Shown: positions 45,873 to 55,065 of the stretch, piece after piece | Numbering within the stretch: position 1 is the first letter of the stretch | Layout: each line of letters starts with the position of its first letter | Assembly: GCA_963762605.1 (NCBI GenBank) | Contig: CAVXLJ010000025.1 | Span: forward strand, 310,001 to 374,000 | DNA: 64,000 nt | From: CAVSRC01 sp963762605 | GTDB lineage: Bacteria; Pseudomonadota; Alphaproteobacteria; Rhizobiales; Kaistiaceae | Direction of reading: 5' to 3' | Made by a program: the position numbers and the translations under genes | Notes under the pieces: model-generated | What the model saw: the letters and a program-made list of their open reading frames with translations, nothing else | The model's database searches: none | What the model was told of the DNA's origin: nothing

Positions 45873-45897
45873 CAGACGATTGCCCGAGCGCTCGTTC

Positions 45898-45945
45898 ACC
45901 CACCCTGAAAGGGGAGGGTCGCCCGGTGGAGCCAAGCGGGGAGGG
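45898..45945. repeat. palindromic repeat (family B-like) between convergent uppP and the NDUFA9-like gene
   Basis: ACCCACCCTGAAAGGGGAGG with a following CGGTGGAGCCAAGCGGGGAG. The CCCTGAAAGGGG core matches the style of the hairpins at 22413-22541. It lies where two transcripts converge. Confidence 0.6.
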
Positions 45946-45968
45946 GTCGCTATCCTGTCGGCACGGGA

Positions 45969-46946
45969 TCAAGCCGTGCGGTGGTGCTCGAACTCGCCGC
46001 GTGGCCGGAAGCGATAGAGATAGGAGGGCAGGATGGCGGCGAGGCTGTCCGGCGTGATGCCGAAAGCGGCGAAGGTGCGCCCCTCGGCCTCGGCCGCCTC
46101 GGAGACGACGTTGTCGAGCTTGAGCTGCCGCACCTCGTCGACGGTCAGCAGCGGCCACGGCCACAGCTGCAGAGCCGAGGCGCCGGCCGCTGCCAGCGAC
46201 CACGGCACCGGCAGCAGCAACCGCCGGCGGTCGATGGCGGCGAGCATCGTCTCCATGCATTCGCGCAAGGTCTTCACCTCCGGTCCGCCGAGTTCATAGA
46301 TCGTGCCGGGCTTTGCCTTGCCCTCGACCGCATCGGCAACGGCTTGCGCCACGTCGCCGACGAAGACCGGCTGGAACCGGGTATGGCCGCCGCCGAACAA
46401 GGGAAGTGCCGGCGATACGCGTGACAGGCCCGCGAAGCGGTTGAAGAAATGGTCCTCCTGCCCGAACGCGATCGACGGGCGGAAGACCACCGATTCGGGC
46501 AACGTCTCGAAGACGGCCGCTTCGCCCGCCGCCTTGCTTCGTGCCTGAACGGAGGGCGAACCGGCATCGGCACCGATCGCCGACATGTGGATCACGCGCT
46601 TCAGCCCGGCCCCGCGGGCGGCCTCGGCCACGGCATGCGCGCCGAACGTATTGACCGCGCCAAAGCGCTGGCGGCCGTGCTCCGTCAGGATGGCGACGAG
46701 GTTGACCACCGCATCGGCGCCTTCCACCGCCCGGTCCACCGACCAGCGATAGCGCAGGTTCGCCTGCATCGGCTGCACCCAGCCGACCATGCCCAGCGGC
46801 TGCAGGTGGCCGGCAAGGTCCGGCCGGCGCACCGCGGCGCGCACCTGCCAGCCGCGCTTCAACAACGCCCGCACCACATGGCGGCCGATAAAGCCCGATC
46901 CGCCAAAAACCGTGACCAGACCTTTCGAAGTGGTGGTGATGGCCAT
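45969..46946 (-). CDS. NDUFA9-like (complex I-associated) SDR protein
   Basis: A 325-residue atypical SDR with NAD(P)-binding FGGSGFIGRHVVRALLKRG and the segment VIHMSAIGADAGSPSVQARS, KAAGEAAVFET, VVFRPSIAFGQEDHFFNRFA, typical of NDUFA9-family proteins of alphaproteobacteria. The mitochondrial relative is an accessory complex I subunit; whether the bacterial protein binds complex I is not known. Single gene on the minus strand facing uppP. Confidence 0.9.
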   Translation of the reverse strand: MAITTTSKGLVTVFGGSGFIGRHVVRALLKRGWQVRAAVRRPDLAGHLQPLGMVGWVQPMQANLRYRWSVDRAVEGADAVVNLVAILTEHGRQRFGAVNTFGAHAVAEAARGAGLKRVIHMSAIGADAGSPSVQARSKAAGEAAVFETLPESVVFRPSIAFGQEDHFFNRFAGLSRVSPALPLFGGGHTRFQPVFVGDVAQAVADAVEGKAKPGTIYELGGPEVKTLRECMETMLAAIDRRRLLLPVPWSLAAAGASALQLWPWPLLTVDEVRQLKLDNVVSEAAEAEGRTFAAFGITPDSLAAILPSYLYRFRPRGEFEHHRTA

Positions 46947-47027
46947 GGGCCCGCTCCCGCGTCAATCTCGTGAGGTTCCCGTCTCATATCGGCTTGGCCG
47001 TCGGCTGTACAGGCGGTCGCGCCAGCG

Positions 47028-47056
47028 TTGACAAGGCTCGAACCCGCCCTTACTGA
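47028..47056 (+). promoter_or_regulatory. tRNA-Leu promoter
   Basis: A perfect -35 TTGACA (47028-47033) and -10 TACTGA (47051-47056) with 17-bp spacing. The start site would fall a few bases before the mature tRNA at 47067. Confidence 0.7.
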
Positions 47057-47066
47057 TCCGCCCCGT

Positions 47067-47151
47067 GCCCAGGTGGCGGAATTGGTAGACGCGCACGGTT
47101 CAGGTCCGTGTGGTGCAAGCCGTGAAGGTTCGAGTCCTTTCCTGGGCACCA
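47067..47151 (+). tRNA. tRNA-Leu (anticodon CAG)
   Basis: 85 nt including an encoded CCA. The acceptor stem GCCCAGG pairs with CCTGGGC; the anticodon stem CACGG/CCGTG encloses TTCAGGT, with anticodon CAG at 47101-47103. A long variable arm (class II) and T arm AGGTTCGAGTCCTT follow. A run of seven T residues comes directly after the CCA and probably ends the transcript. Confidence 0.96.
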
Positions 47152-47234
47152 TTTTTTTGCGATAGGGTGGCGGGAAAGACGCGCGCCGGCGACAAGCGGC
47201 CGTCGCGACCGACAATCTTCGGAAATCCGCCATT

Positions 47235-49037
47235 TTGCCCCCCGCACCCTCCGATGCCGAACGCGCCAAGGCCCTCTTCTTCGAGGCGCTCGCCTGTGCC
47301 GATGCGCGCGATCATGCCGGCGCCGAGGGGCGGTTGCGCGCGGCCTTGGCGCTGGTCCCGGACCGCCCCTCGATCCTGACCAATCTCGCCGCAAGCCTCG
47401 TCAGCCAGAACAAGCTCGACGAGGCGTTCGCCTATGCCAGACAGGCTCTGGAACGCGCCCCCGACAATCCCCAGGCGATGCTCGTCCTCGCCAACAGCCT
47501 GGCGCTTCAGGGGCGCTTCGCGGAATCGGTTGCAGTGCTGCAGCGCATCGTCGCACACGGGCCCGGCGACACCGAAGCCTGGGCGACTCTCGGCACCGTG
47601 CTCACCCAGATGAAGCGCTACGACGAGGCACTGCCGGCCTATCGCCAGGCATTGGCGCTTGATCTCGGCCTCGATTATGTCCGCGGCGACTTCGTCCAGG
47701 CGCGCATGCAGGCCGGCGACTGGACGGGGCTGGATGCCGACTGGACGGCGCTCGTTGCCGACATACGCAAGGGCGTGCCCGCCGCGCGCCCCTTCCACAT
47801 GCTGTCGATCCCCTCGACGCCCGCCGACCAGCTCGCCTGCGCCCGCACCTGGTCGTCCCGCGAGTTTCCTGCGCGTCCACCGCTCTGGCGCGGCGAGCCT
47901 TATGCCCATGACCGCATTCGCCTCGCCTATGTCTGTGCCGATTTCGGCGCGCATCCCACCGCCCAGCTGATGGTTGGCCTGTTCGAGCAGCACGATCGTT
48001 CCCGCTTCGAGACGATTGCCGTGGCCACCCGGCCCGCCGACGGCAGCGCCATCCGGACGCGGCTGGAACACGCTTTCGAGCACTTCATCGAAGCCGGCGA
48101 CCGAGCGGACCATGAGATCGCCGCGCTGCTTAGCGAGCGCGAAGTCGACATCGCCGTCGACCTCAACACCCACATCGCATTTGGGCGTCCCGGCGTCTTC
48201 GCCCTGCGCCCGGCGCCGCTCCAGGTGAGCTGCCTGATCTATCCGGGAACCTCCGGGGCCGACTTCATCGATTATCTGATCGCCGACCGCATCGTCCTGC
48301 CCGATGCTGACCGGCCGGATTATGCCGAGACGATCGTCTATCTGCCCGAGACCTATTTCATCACCGATGATGCCGCGCCCCCGCCGGAGACCACCGCAGC
48401 GCGGGCTGATCATGGCCTGCCTGAACAGGGCTTCGTCTTCTGCTGCTTCAACAACAGCTACAAGGTTACGGCCGACGTCTTCGACGTGTGGATGGGCCTG
48501 CTCGGTGCGGTCAAGGGCAGCGTCCTCTGGCTGCTCGAGAGCAACCCCGCCTTTTCGGCCAACCTTAAGCGCGAGGCCGAGGCCCGCGGGATGGCGTCGT
48601 CGCGGCTCATCTTCGCGCCGCGCGTCGATGCGCAGGCGCATTTGGCGCGCCACCGCCATGCCGATCTCTTCCTCGACACGTTCTACTACAACGCCCACAC
48701 CACCGCCTGCGATGCCCTGTGGATGGGGCTGCCGGTGCTCACCTGCACGGGCACCACCTTCGCAAGCCGGGTCGGCACCAGCCTGCTCAATGCCGTCGGA
48801 TTGCCGGAGCTGGTGACCACCTCACGCGAGGCCTATGCCGCCCGCGCCCTCGAGCTCGCCACCACGCCCGCCGCGCTTGCCGGCATCAAGGCCAAGCTCG
48901 CCGCCAACCGCAGCACCTGCCCGCTCTTCAACACGCGGCGCCAGACGCGGCAGATCGAGGCCGCCTATGAAGCCATGATGGCGCGTCACCGGAACGGCAT
49001 GCCGCCGGAGGATTTCGCCGTCGCGCCGCTGGCCTGA
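47235..49037 (+). CDS. TPR and SPINDLY/OGT-like (GT41) glycosyltransferase
   Basis: A 600-residue predicted O-GlcNAc-transferase-like protein. Residues about 5-170 are TPR-type helices (AEGRLRAALALVPDRPSILTN, LDEAFAYARQALERAPDNPQ, AWATLGTVLTQMKRYDEAL). From about 215 the GT41 catalytic region begins (RIRLAYVCADFGAHPTAQLM), with VDIAVDLNTHIAFGRPGVFA, APLQVSCLIYPGTSGADFID, FVFCCFNNSYKVTADVFDVW and DTFYYNAHTTACDALWMGLP. The start is TTG at 47235 with only a weak SD; ATG alternatives are internal. Target (protein or flagellin/glycan) unknown. It follows tRNA-Leu. Confidence 0.88.
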   Translation: MPPAPSDAERAKALFFEALACADARDHAGAEGRLRAALALVPDRPSILTNLAASLVSQNKLDEAFAYARQALERAPDNPQAMLVLANSLALQGRFAESVAVLQRIVAHGPGDTEAWATLGTVLTQMKRYDEALPAYRQALALDLGLDYVRGDFVQARMQAGDWTGLDADWTALVADIRKGVPAARPFHMLSIPSTPADQLACARTWSSREFPARPPLWRGEPYAHDRIRLAYVCADFGAHPTAQLMVGLFEQHDRSRFETIAVATRPADGSAIRTRLEHAFEHFIEAGDRADHEIAALLSEREVDIAVDLNTHIAFGRPGVFALRPAPLQVSCLIYPGTSGADFIDYLIADRIVLPDADRPDYAETIVYLPETYFITDDAAPPPETTAARADHGLPEQGFVFCCFNNSYKVTADVFDVWMGLLGAVKGSVLWLLESNPAFSANLKREAEARGMASSRLIFAPRVDAQAHLARHRHADLFLDTFYYNAHTTACDALWMGLPVLTCTGTTFASRVGTSLLNAVGLPELVTTSREAYAARALELATTPAALAGIKAKLAANRSTCPLFNTRRQTRQIEAAYEAMMARHRNGMPPEDFAVAPLA

Positions 49038-49146
49038 ACGGCTTGATCCCGTCGCAAAACGGCTCCCCCGGAAGGGTTCTGTCTGACCGTGACGGACTCT
49101 GCGAAAAAGCTCGAAATCTTAACGGTTTCCGGCTATGGCTCGCGGC

Positions 49147-49758
49147 ATGACCATACGGCTTCACAAGGGCGACCTGCCGGACGTCACCCGCTTCGCCGGC
49201 GCGGTGGCCATCGATACCGAGACGCAAGGGCTGAACCCGCTGCGCGACCGGCTGTGCCTGGTGCAGCTGTCCGCCGGCGATGGCAGTGCCGATATCGTCC
49301 AGATTGCCCCCGGCCAGGCCGCCGCGCCCAACCTCACCCGCGTGCTTGCCGACCGCTCCATCACCAAGATCTTCCACTACGCCCGTTTCGACATCGCCGT
49401 CCTCGAACACGCCTTCGGGGTCATGGCCGAGCCGCTCTTCTGCACCAAGATCGCCTCCAAACTGACGCGCACCTACACCGACCGTCACGGGCTGAAGGAG
49501 CTGGTCAAGGAGTTCCTCGACATCGACCTGTCGAAGCAGCAGCAGAGTTCGGACTGGGCGGCCGAAACGCTGAGCGACGCCCAGCTCGCCTATGCCGCCT
49601 CCGACGTGCTTTACCTGCACGCCCTCAAGGAGCGCCTGGAGCAACGGCTGGAGCGCGAAGGTCGCCGTCGGCTGGCCGAGGCCTGTTTCGCCTTCCTGCC
49701 GGCCCGCGCCCGGCTCGATCTCGCCGGCTGGGGTGAAGAGGATATTTTCGCCCATTAG
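49147..49758 (+). CDS. nrnC: NrnC-type 3'-5' exoribonuclease (RNase D-like, no HRDC)
   Basis: A 203-residue DEDDy exonuclease with DTET (Asp23, Glu25) and KIFHYARFDIAVLEHAFG; motif III (AYAASDVLYLHALKERL) has the Tyr. It lacks the HRDC domains of RNase D. This size and the alphaproteobacterial origin match NrnC, which degrades dinucleotides and short oligoribonucleotides in place of Orn. ATG 49147 (MTIRLHKGDLPD) fits homologues; one 4 codons upstream is also possible. Confidence 0.9.
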   Translation: MTIRLHKGDLPDVTRFAGAVAIDTETQGLNPLRDRLCLVQLSAGDGSADIVQIAPGQAAAPNLTRVLADRSITKIFHYARFDIAVLEHAFGVMAEPLFCTKIASKLTRTYTDRHGLKELVKEFLDIDLSKQQQSSDWAAETLSDAQLAYAASDVLYLHALKERLEQRLEREGRRRLAEACFAFLPARARLDLAGWGEEDIFAH

Positions 49759-49897
49759 GCAAAAGAGCCCCGGCGCCGGGCCGCCTGAAGGCCGCCCACG
49801 GGCTGCCATGCCTTTGGCTCAATGCCGTGATTTTTGTTGTGGCGTTGCGGAACCGGGCCTGACTGCCCACAATATGGCGCCAGGCTGAAAGGCTCTG

Positions 49898-50593
49898 ATG
49901 ACCGACTACACCGAGGACACACCGGCACGGCACCGCATCCGCTACGACCCGGGCCGGCGTGGCGGAGAGGAAGCCTATCGCGCGGCACAGCGCCACAGCC
50001 GGCTGGTCCGCGCGCTGAAAATCGTGCTTCCCACCGTGGCGGTGGCCGGCATCCTGCTGTTCTGGGCATCGGCCCACTTCATCCCGAGCGATCTGGCCGG
50101 TCTCATTTCGAACGCGGGCATCGATTTGAAATCGAACAGCGTTGTCATGAACGCGCCGCATATCTCGGGTTTCGAAGGCACCAAGCGCGCCTATGAGGTG
50201 AAGGCGGCCCGCGCCATCCAGAGCCTCGACGATCCCAAGGTGCTGACCTTCGAACAGATCAACGCCCGCATCGGCCTCGACAATGCCGGCACTGCCACGG
50301 TCGATGCCGGGACCGGTATCTACAACGGCAACGACAACACCCTTGAGCTGAAGAACGGCATTTCCATCCAGACGACGACCGGCTATGCGGCGACGATCCG
50401 TGAGGCTGCCGTTGACCTCGCCAAGGGCAGTCTTCGCTCTTCCGCGCCGGTCGAGATCAGCGCCAAGGAGGGCACCCTGCACGCCAACAGCATCGACGTC
50501 ACCGACCGCGGCAAATCCGTCGTGTTCGGCGGCGGTGTTTCGGTCACCTTCATGCCGCCGGCGGAGCTGGCGACGCCTCCGGAGGCACAATGA
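49898..50593 (+). CDS. lptC: LPS export system protein LptC
   Basis: Inner-membrane bitopic component of the Lpt bridge. The 231-residue protein has a basic cytoplasmic head, one TM (about 40-62, ALKIVLPTVAVAGILLFWAS) and a periplasmic OstA-like beta-jellyroll (NSVVMNAPHISGFEGTKRAYEV onward). It overlaps lptA by 4 bp (ATGA), as expected for coupled synthesis of the complex. Confidence 0.92.
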   Translation: MTDYTEDTPARHRIRYDPGRRGGEEAYRAAQRHSRLVRALKIVLPTVAVAGILLFWASAHFIPSDLAGLISNAGIDLKSNSVVMNAPHISGFEGTKRAYEVKAARAIQSLDDPKVLTFEQINARIGLDNAGTATVDAGTGIYNGNDNTLELKNGISIQTTTGYAATIREAAVDLAKGSLRSSAPVEISAKEGTLHANSIDVTDRGKSVVFGGGVSVTFMPPAELATPPEAQ

Positions 50594-51150
50594 GCTTGCG
50601 CCCGCGCATGCGCGCCTTCCGGCTGGGCATGGGACTGGCGGTTGCGCTGGTCGCTGCTTGTCCGGTTCCCGCCGGTGCCGCCACGGCCGATCTTTTCAAC
50701 GGTTTTCAGGCCAAGTCGAAGGACCCGGTTGAGGTCACTGCCGGCGTTCTTGAGATTTCCGAAAAGGGCAATCAGCGCATCTCCGAATTCAAGGGCAATG
50801 TCGTCGTGCACCGCGGCAAGACCGTGCTCAAGGCCGGCATCATCAGGCTCTATTCGGACGTCAAGGCGTCCAGCACCGAGGGCTTCACCCGCATCGAGGC
50901 GAGCGGCGGTGTCTTTGTCAGCTCCGGCGAGCAGACCGTCACCGGACAGACTGCGACCGTCGACATGAAGTCGCACGTCATCACCGTGTCCGGCGGCGTC
51001 GTCTTGAGCCAGGGCGGCAACGTCATCACCGGCAGCCGGCTCATGGTCAACCTTGCCACCGGCCAGGCCCGTGTCGAACAGGACGCCGGCAAGCAAATCC
51101 GCGGTATCTTCACCCCCGAAGCCGCCGGCGGTCAGGCCGCCGGACAATAA
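50590..51150 (+). CDS. lptA: LPS transport periplasmic protein LptA
   Basis: Periplasmic bridge protein carrying LPS from LptBFGC to LptD. The 186-residue precursor has a signal peptide ending near residue 30 (VALVAACPVPAGAA) and an OstA/LptA domain: DPVEVTAGVLEISEKGNQRI, FKGNVVVHRGKTVLKAG, GGVVLSQGGNVITGSRLMVN. Follows lptC with overlap; lptB comes 65 bp later. Confidence 0.93.
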   Translation: MSLRPRMRAFRLGMGLAVALVAACPVPAGAATADLFNGFQAKSKDPVEVTAGVLEISEKGNQRISEFKGNVVVHRGKTVLKAGIIRLYSDVKASSTEGFTRIEASGGVFVSSGEQTVTGQTATVDMKSHVITVSGGVVLSQGGNVITGSRLMVNLATGQARVEQDAGKQIRGIFTPEAAGGQAAGQ

Positions 51151-51159
51151 CCCCTCGAC

Positions 51160-51177
51160 AGCCGCCGGCCGGCGGCT
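51160..51177. repeat. perfect 18-bp palindrome between lptA and lptB
   Basis: AGCCGCCGG/CCGGCGGCT is its own reverse complement and is followed by TAATT. As RNA it would form a tight hairpin in the short lptA-lptB gap; it may modulate relative expression or be a weak terminator. Confidence 0.5.
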
Positions 51178-51215
51178 TAATTCCCGGCCGTCCAATCGCG
51201 AGGGTTCCAAAAGGC

Positions 51216-52058
51216 GTGGCGGCATCGAGCTATTTCGGTCGCGGGGGAGAAAACAACCGCGCCGGCCGGCGCCAGCGGGGCCGGGACCACGACGCCGAAA
51301 CGCCGCCCTCGCGCCTGGTTCCCGACGCCGGCGGGCGCGGCTGGCTCGTCGCCCGGGGCCTTGTCAAATCGTATCGCAAGCGGCTGGTGGTGCGCGACGC
51401 CAGCCTGGCCGTGGCGCGCGGCGAGGCGGTCGGCCTTCTCGGGCCGAACGGCGCCGGCAAGACCACCATCTTCTACATGATCACCGGCCTCATCCGCGCC
51501 AACCGCGGCACCATCGAGATCGATGGCAACGACGTCACCGACATGCCCATGTACCGCCGCGCGCGGCTGGGTGTCGGCTACCTGCCACAGGAGACGTCGA
51601 TCTTCCGCGGCCTGACGGTCGAGGCCAACATCCGCGCGGTCCTCGAGGTGGTCGAGCCGGACAAGGCTGTGCGCGAGGAGCATCTGGAGGCGCTCCTCGA
51701 CGAATTCCGCATCACCCATCTGCGCCATGCACCGGCGGTGTCGCTGTCGGGCGGTGAGCGCCGCCGCTGCGAGATCGCGCGGGCACTGGCCAGCCGGCCG
51801 GCCTTTATGCTGCTCGACGAGCCGTTTACCGGCGTCGATCCGATCGCCGTCGGCGACATCCAGGCGCTGGTGCGCCACCTCACCAGTCTCGGCATCGGTG
51901 TGCTCATCACCGACCACAATGTGCGCGAGACCCTCGGCCTCATCGACCGGGCCTACATCATCCATTCGGGTGAGGTGCTGTTCGAGGGACGTCCGAGCGA
52001 AATCGTGCGCAGCCCGGAAGTCCGCCGGCTTTACCTTGGCGAACAGTTTAGCCTTTAA
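51216..52058 (+). CDS. lptB: LPS export ABC transporter ATP-binding protein LptB
   Basis: ATPase of the LPS transporter. The 280-residue protein (GTG start) has Walker A LGPNGAGKTT, Q-loop GVGYLPQETSIFRGLTVEAN, the signature LSGGERRRCEIARALA, Walker B FMLLDEPFTGVDPIAV and an H-loop ITDHNVRETL. About 45 extra N-terminal residues, Arg/Gly-rich, precede the conserved LVARGLVKSYRKR; the true start could be later, although no better SD was seen. rpoN follows. Confidence 0.95.
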   Translation: MAASSYFGRGGENNRAGRRQRGRDHDAETPPSRLVPDAGGRGWLVARGLVKSYRKRLVVRDASLAVARGEAVGLLGPNGAGKTTIFYMITGLIRANRGTIEIDGNDVTDMPMYRRARLGVGYLPQETSIFRGLTVEANIRAVLEVVEPDKAVREEHLEALLDEFRITHLRHAPAVSLSGGERRRCEIARALASRPAFMLLDEPFTGVDPIAVGDIQALVRHLTSLGIGVLITDHNVRETLGLIDRAYIIHSGEVLFEGRPSEIVRSPEVRRLYLGEQFSL

Positions 52059-52135
52059 TCCGGCCGCCCGTTACGCTACCACAGGTAAGACAAGCAATTC
52101 CCGGACCAACTTGCCGGGCAGGGTAACCGCGCGTA

Positions 52136-53752
52136 ATGGCACTTTCGCACAAGCTCGAGCTTCGCCAGAGCCAGTCGCTGGTGATGACGCCGCAGTTGAT
52201 GCAGGCGATCAAGCTGCTCCAGCTCTCCAATCTCGACCTGGTCGCCTATGTCGATGCCGAACTCGAACGCAACCCGCTGCTCGAGCGGATCGAGGGCGAG
52301 GAGGGGGGCGAAAACGCCGCCGACAACGCCGGCAAGGCGGAGTCCGACGAGCAATCCAGCGATGCCGGGCCCGATTTCGGCGAGAACCCGCCCGACTGGA
52401 TGGAGACGCGCATGGAGGTCGATCCCCAGTCGATCGCCGCGCGGCTCGATTCAGACCTTGCCAACGTCTTTCCCGACGACCACGGCAAGCCGGCCGGCGA
52501 GACCCCGCCGGTGCTTCCCCCGGAAAGCTGGTCGACCGGCTCCTCGCGCCAGCCGATCAGCGCCGAGGACTACAATCTCGAAGCTTTCGTCGCCGAGCGG
52601 AAGTCGCTTGCCGATCACCTCGGCGATCAGCTGGGTCTGGCCACCGCCGATCCTGCCATGCGGCTGGTCGGCCGCGTGCTGATCAACGAGATCGACGAAG
52701 CCGGCTATCTCCGCGCCGACCTTGCCGATATTGCACAGCGCCTCGATGCACCGCTCGACCTGGTCGAGCGCACGCTTGGCCTGGTGCAGACCTTCGACCC
52801 GCCGGGCATTTGTGCCCGCGACCTCGCCGAATGTCTCGCCATCCAGCTTCGCGAGCGCGACCGCTTCGACCCCTGCATGGCCTGTCTGGTTGCCCATCTC
52901 GATCTGGTGGCGCGGCGCGAATACGCCGCCCTGGGCAAGCTGTGCCATGTCGACGAGGAAGACCTCGCCGACATGATCGGCGAGCTGCGCGCGCTCGATC
53001 CGAAGCCCGGCAGCGCCTTCGGCGATGTCCCCGTCCAGCCGATCGTGCCCGACGTGATGGTGCGCCCCGGTCCGGACGGCGGCTGGCATGTCGAACTCAA
53101 CACCGGCACGCTGCCGCGCGTTCTGGTCAACCAGGCCTACTATGCCACCGTGCTCGGCCACCGCCGCAGCGACACCGACAAGACCTACATCGCCGATTGC
53201 CTGCAGACCGCCAACTGGCTGGTGAAGAGCCTCGACCAGCGCGCCCGCACCATCCTCAAGGTCGCCACCGAGATCGTGCGCCAGCAGGATGCCTTCCTCG
53301 CCCACGGCGTCCGCCATCTGCGCCCGCTCAACCTGAAGACGGTCGCCGAGGCGATCAGCATGCACGAATCGACCGTGTCGCGGGTCACCTCCAACAAGTA
53401 CATGGCGACGCCGCGCGGTATCTTCGAGTTGAAATATTTCTTCACCGCCGCCATCGCCTCCGCCGAGGGCGGCGAGGCGCATTCGGCCGAGGCCGTGCGT
53501 TTCCGCATCCGCCAGATCATCGACGCGGAGGCGCCGCAGGCGATTCTCTCCGACGACACGATCGTCAGGATGCTGCGCGATTCCGGCATCGACATCGCCC
53601 GCCGCACGGTTGCCAAATATCGCGAGGCGATGCGCATCCCCTCGTCGGTGCAACGCCGGCGGGAGAAGCAGGCAAGCTTCGGCAAGCACCCGGCCGGTGC
53701 CGATGAGCGAAGCGATTCAGAGGCTTACGGGGCACGCCCCGCTCTCGGTTGA
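52136..53752 (+). CDS. rpoN: RNA polymerase sigma-54 factor
   Basis: Directs transcription of nitrogen- and activator-dependent genes from -24/-12 promoters. The 538 residues have the Gln/Leu-rich region I (HKLELRQSQSLVMTPQLMQA, AIKLLQLSN), an acidic region II (about 60-130), the core-binding domain (FDPPGICARDLAECLAIQL) and the DNA-binding domain (VSRVTSNKYMATPRGIFELK). The RpoN box ARRTVAKYRE is at about 488-497. Position after lptB is conserved. Confidence 0.97.
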   Translation: MALSHKLELRQSQSLVMTPQLMQAIKLLQLSNLDLVAYVDAELERNPLLERIEGEEGGENAADNAGKAESDEQSSDAGPDFGENPPDWMETRMEVDPQSIAARLDSDLANVFPDDHGKPAGETPPVLPPESWSTGSSRQPISAEDYNLEAFVAERKSLADHLGDQLGLATADPAMRLVGRVLINEIDEAGYLRADLADIAQRLDAPLDLVERTLGLVQTFDPPGICARDLAECLAIQLRERDRFDPCMACLVAHLDLVARREYAALGKLCHVDEEDLADMIGELRALDPKPGSAFGDVPVQPIVPDVMVRPGPDGGWHVELNTGTLPRVLVNQAYYATVLGHRRSDTDKTYIADCLQTANWLVKSLDQRARTILKVATEIVRQQDAFLAHGVRHLRPLNLKTVAEAISMHESTVSRVTSNKYMATPRGIFELKYFFTAAIASAEGGEAHSAEAVRFRIRQIIDAEAPQAILSDDTIVRMLRDSGIDIARRTVAKYREAMRIPSSVQRRREKQASFGKHPAGADERSDSEAYGARPALG

Positions 53753-53777
53753 CTTGTTCTCGCGCCCTCCCTAGAAG
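53749..53777 (+). promoter_or_regulatory. promoter candidate for hpf-ptsN
   Basis: TTGACT (53749-53754) and TAGAAG (53772-53777) with a 17-bp spacer overlap the end of rpoN. An 8-bp hairpin CGCGCCCT/AGGGCGCG (53761-53783) covers the -10 region as DNA palindrome. Confidence 0.45.
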
Positions 53778-53927
53778 GGCGCGCAGCACGGGCCGGCGAG
53801 GTGGCGACATGACGTTCCCCCCCGGTCAGATGGTCCGGTCCGGCGCGTCGCCTGGCGATTAATTGTGCCCGCGAGGGGCGCATCGAAGCTGGCGCAACGA
53901 CCGCCGCGTTGAAAGGTTCGACCCTCC

Positions 53928-54515
53928 ATGGGCCTGCGCATTTCAGGCAAGAACATCGATATTGGTGAAACCCTGCGTGGCCGCGTCGAGGAGCGCATTG
54001 CGCTCGGCGTCGGCAAATATTTCGACGGCGGCTATGACGCCAACGTCACCGTCGAGCGCGAAGGTTCGGGCTTCCACAGCGAGTGCACGATCCACCTCGA
54101 CACCGGCATCGTGCTCAGGGGCGAGGGCAGGGGCCAGGACGCCTATCAGTGCTTCGATTCCGCCGCCGAGCGCATCGAGAAGCGCTTGCGCCGCTACAAG
54201 CGCCGGCTGAAGGAGCATCGCGGCACGCCGAAGGGCGAAATGCTGCCGGCCGCGACCTATGTCATCGCCGCTTCCGACGAGGAGACGGAAGCCGCGGTCG
54301 ATGACAAGCCGGTGGTGATCGCCGAGGAGGCGACCAGTCTCGCCACCATGTCCGTCGGCCATGCGGTAATGGCCATGGACCTCGCCGATGTGCCGGTCAT
54401 GGTGTTCCGTCACGCCGTCCACGGCGGCATAAACGTCGTCTATCGGCGCAGCGATGGGAACATCGGCTGGATCGATCCGTCGGGGACTGCAAAGGGGGAT
54501 GCCGTCGATCGCTGA
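53928..54515 (+). CDS. hpf: ribosome hibernation-promoting factor (long form)
   Basis: Long-form HPF that inactivates and dimerises ribosomes in stationary phase or stress. The 195 residues have an N-terminal S30AE domain (LRISGKNIDIGETLRGRVEE, FHSECTIHLDTGIVLRGEG) and the C-terminal dimerisation domain (VFRHAVHGGINVVYRRSDGN, IGWIDP). It lies between rpoN and ptsN as in most proteobacteria. Confidence 0.95.
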   Translation: MGLRISGKNIDIGETLRGRVEERIALGVGKYFDGGYDANVTVEREGSGFHSECTIHLDTGIVLRGEGRGQDAYQCFDSAAERIEKRLRRYKRRLKEHRGTPKGEMLPAATYVIAASDEETEAAVDDKPVVIAEEATSLATMSVGHAVMAMDLADVPVMVFRHAVHGGINVVYRRSDGNIGWIDPSGTAKGDAVDR

Positions 54516-54584
54516 CGGCAAATGGGACGAAACGCGCGGGCTCCGGTCGCTCGTGCGCCGCTGGGACGATCTGGGCTTAACGAG

Positions 54585-55049
54585 ATGGATCTGAGCGACC
54601 TCATCAAACCCGATGCTGTCGTGCCTTCGCTGAAGGCGAACAGCAAGAAGCAGGCGATTCAGGCGCTTGCCGAGAAGGCCGCGGCGATCACCGGCCGGGA
54701 GGAGCGTGAGGTTTTCGAGACGCTGGTTCAGCGCGAGAAGCTGGGCTCGACCGGGGTCGGCGGCGGCATCGCAATTCCGCACGGCAAGCTGCCCGGCCTC
54801 GATCGCATTTTCGGTCTGTTCGCGCGCCTGTCGAAGCCGATCGAGTTCGAGGCGGTCGACGATCAGCCGGTCGACCTCATCTTCCTGCTGCTGGCGCCGG
54901 AAGGCGCCGGCGCCGAACACCTCAAGGCGCTGGCGCGCGTCGCCCGCCTGCTGCGCGAGCCCGGCATGGCCGGCAAGCTGCGCGCCTCCACCGACAAGTC
55001 GGCGCTCTATTCGGTTTTGACGGAAGGCGCCACGCCGGACGCAGCCTGA
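54585..55049 (+). CDS. ptsN: PTS IIA-like nitrogen-regulatory protein
   Basis: EIIA-Ntr, the output of the nitrogen phosphotransferase system. The 154-residue protein has the phosphorylation site His66 in GGGIAIPHGKLPGL, with LIFLLLAPEGAGAEHLKALA following. ATG 54585 fits homologues (MDLSDLIKPDAVV). No HPr or EI-Ntr gene is in the window. Convergent with the DUF1150 gene, 14 bp apart. Confidence 0.95.
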   Translation: MDLSDLIKPDAVVPSLKANSKKQAIQALAEKAAAITGREEREVFETLVQREKLGSTGVGGGIAIPHGKLPGLDRIFGLFARLSKPIEFEAVDDQPVDLIFLLLAPEGAGAEHLKALARVARLLREPGMAGKLRASTDKSALYSVLTEGATPDAA

Positions 55050-55065
55050 GCGCCGCTTGCGGCTC
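55048..55065. terminator. possible bidirectional hairpin between ptsN and the DUF1150 gene
   Basis: GAGC-g-CCGC-tt-GCGG-CTC forms a short stem in the 14-bp gap where the two transcripts converge. No T tract is seen, so this is a weak call. Confidence 0.3.
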
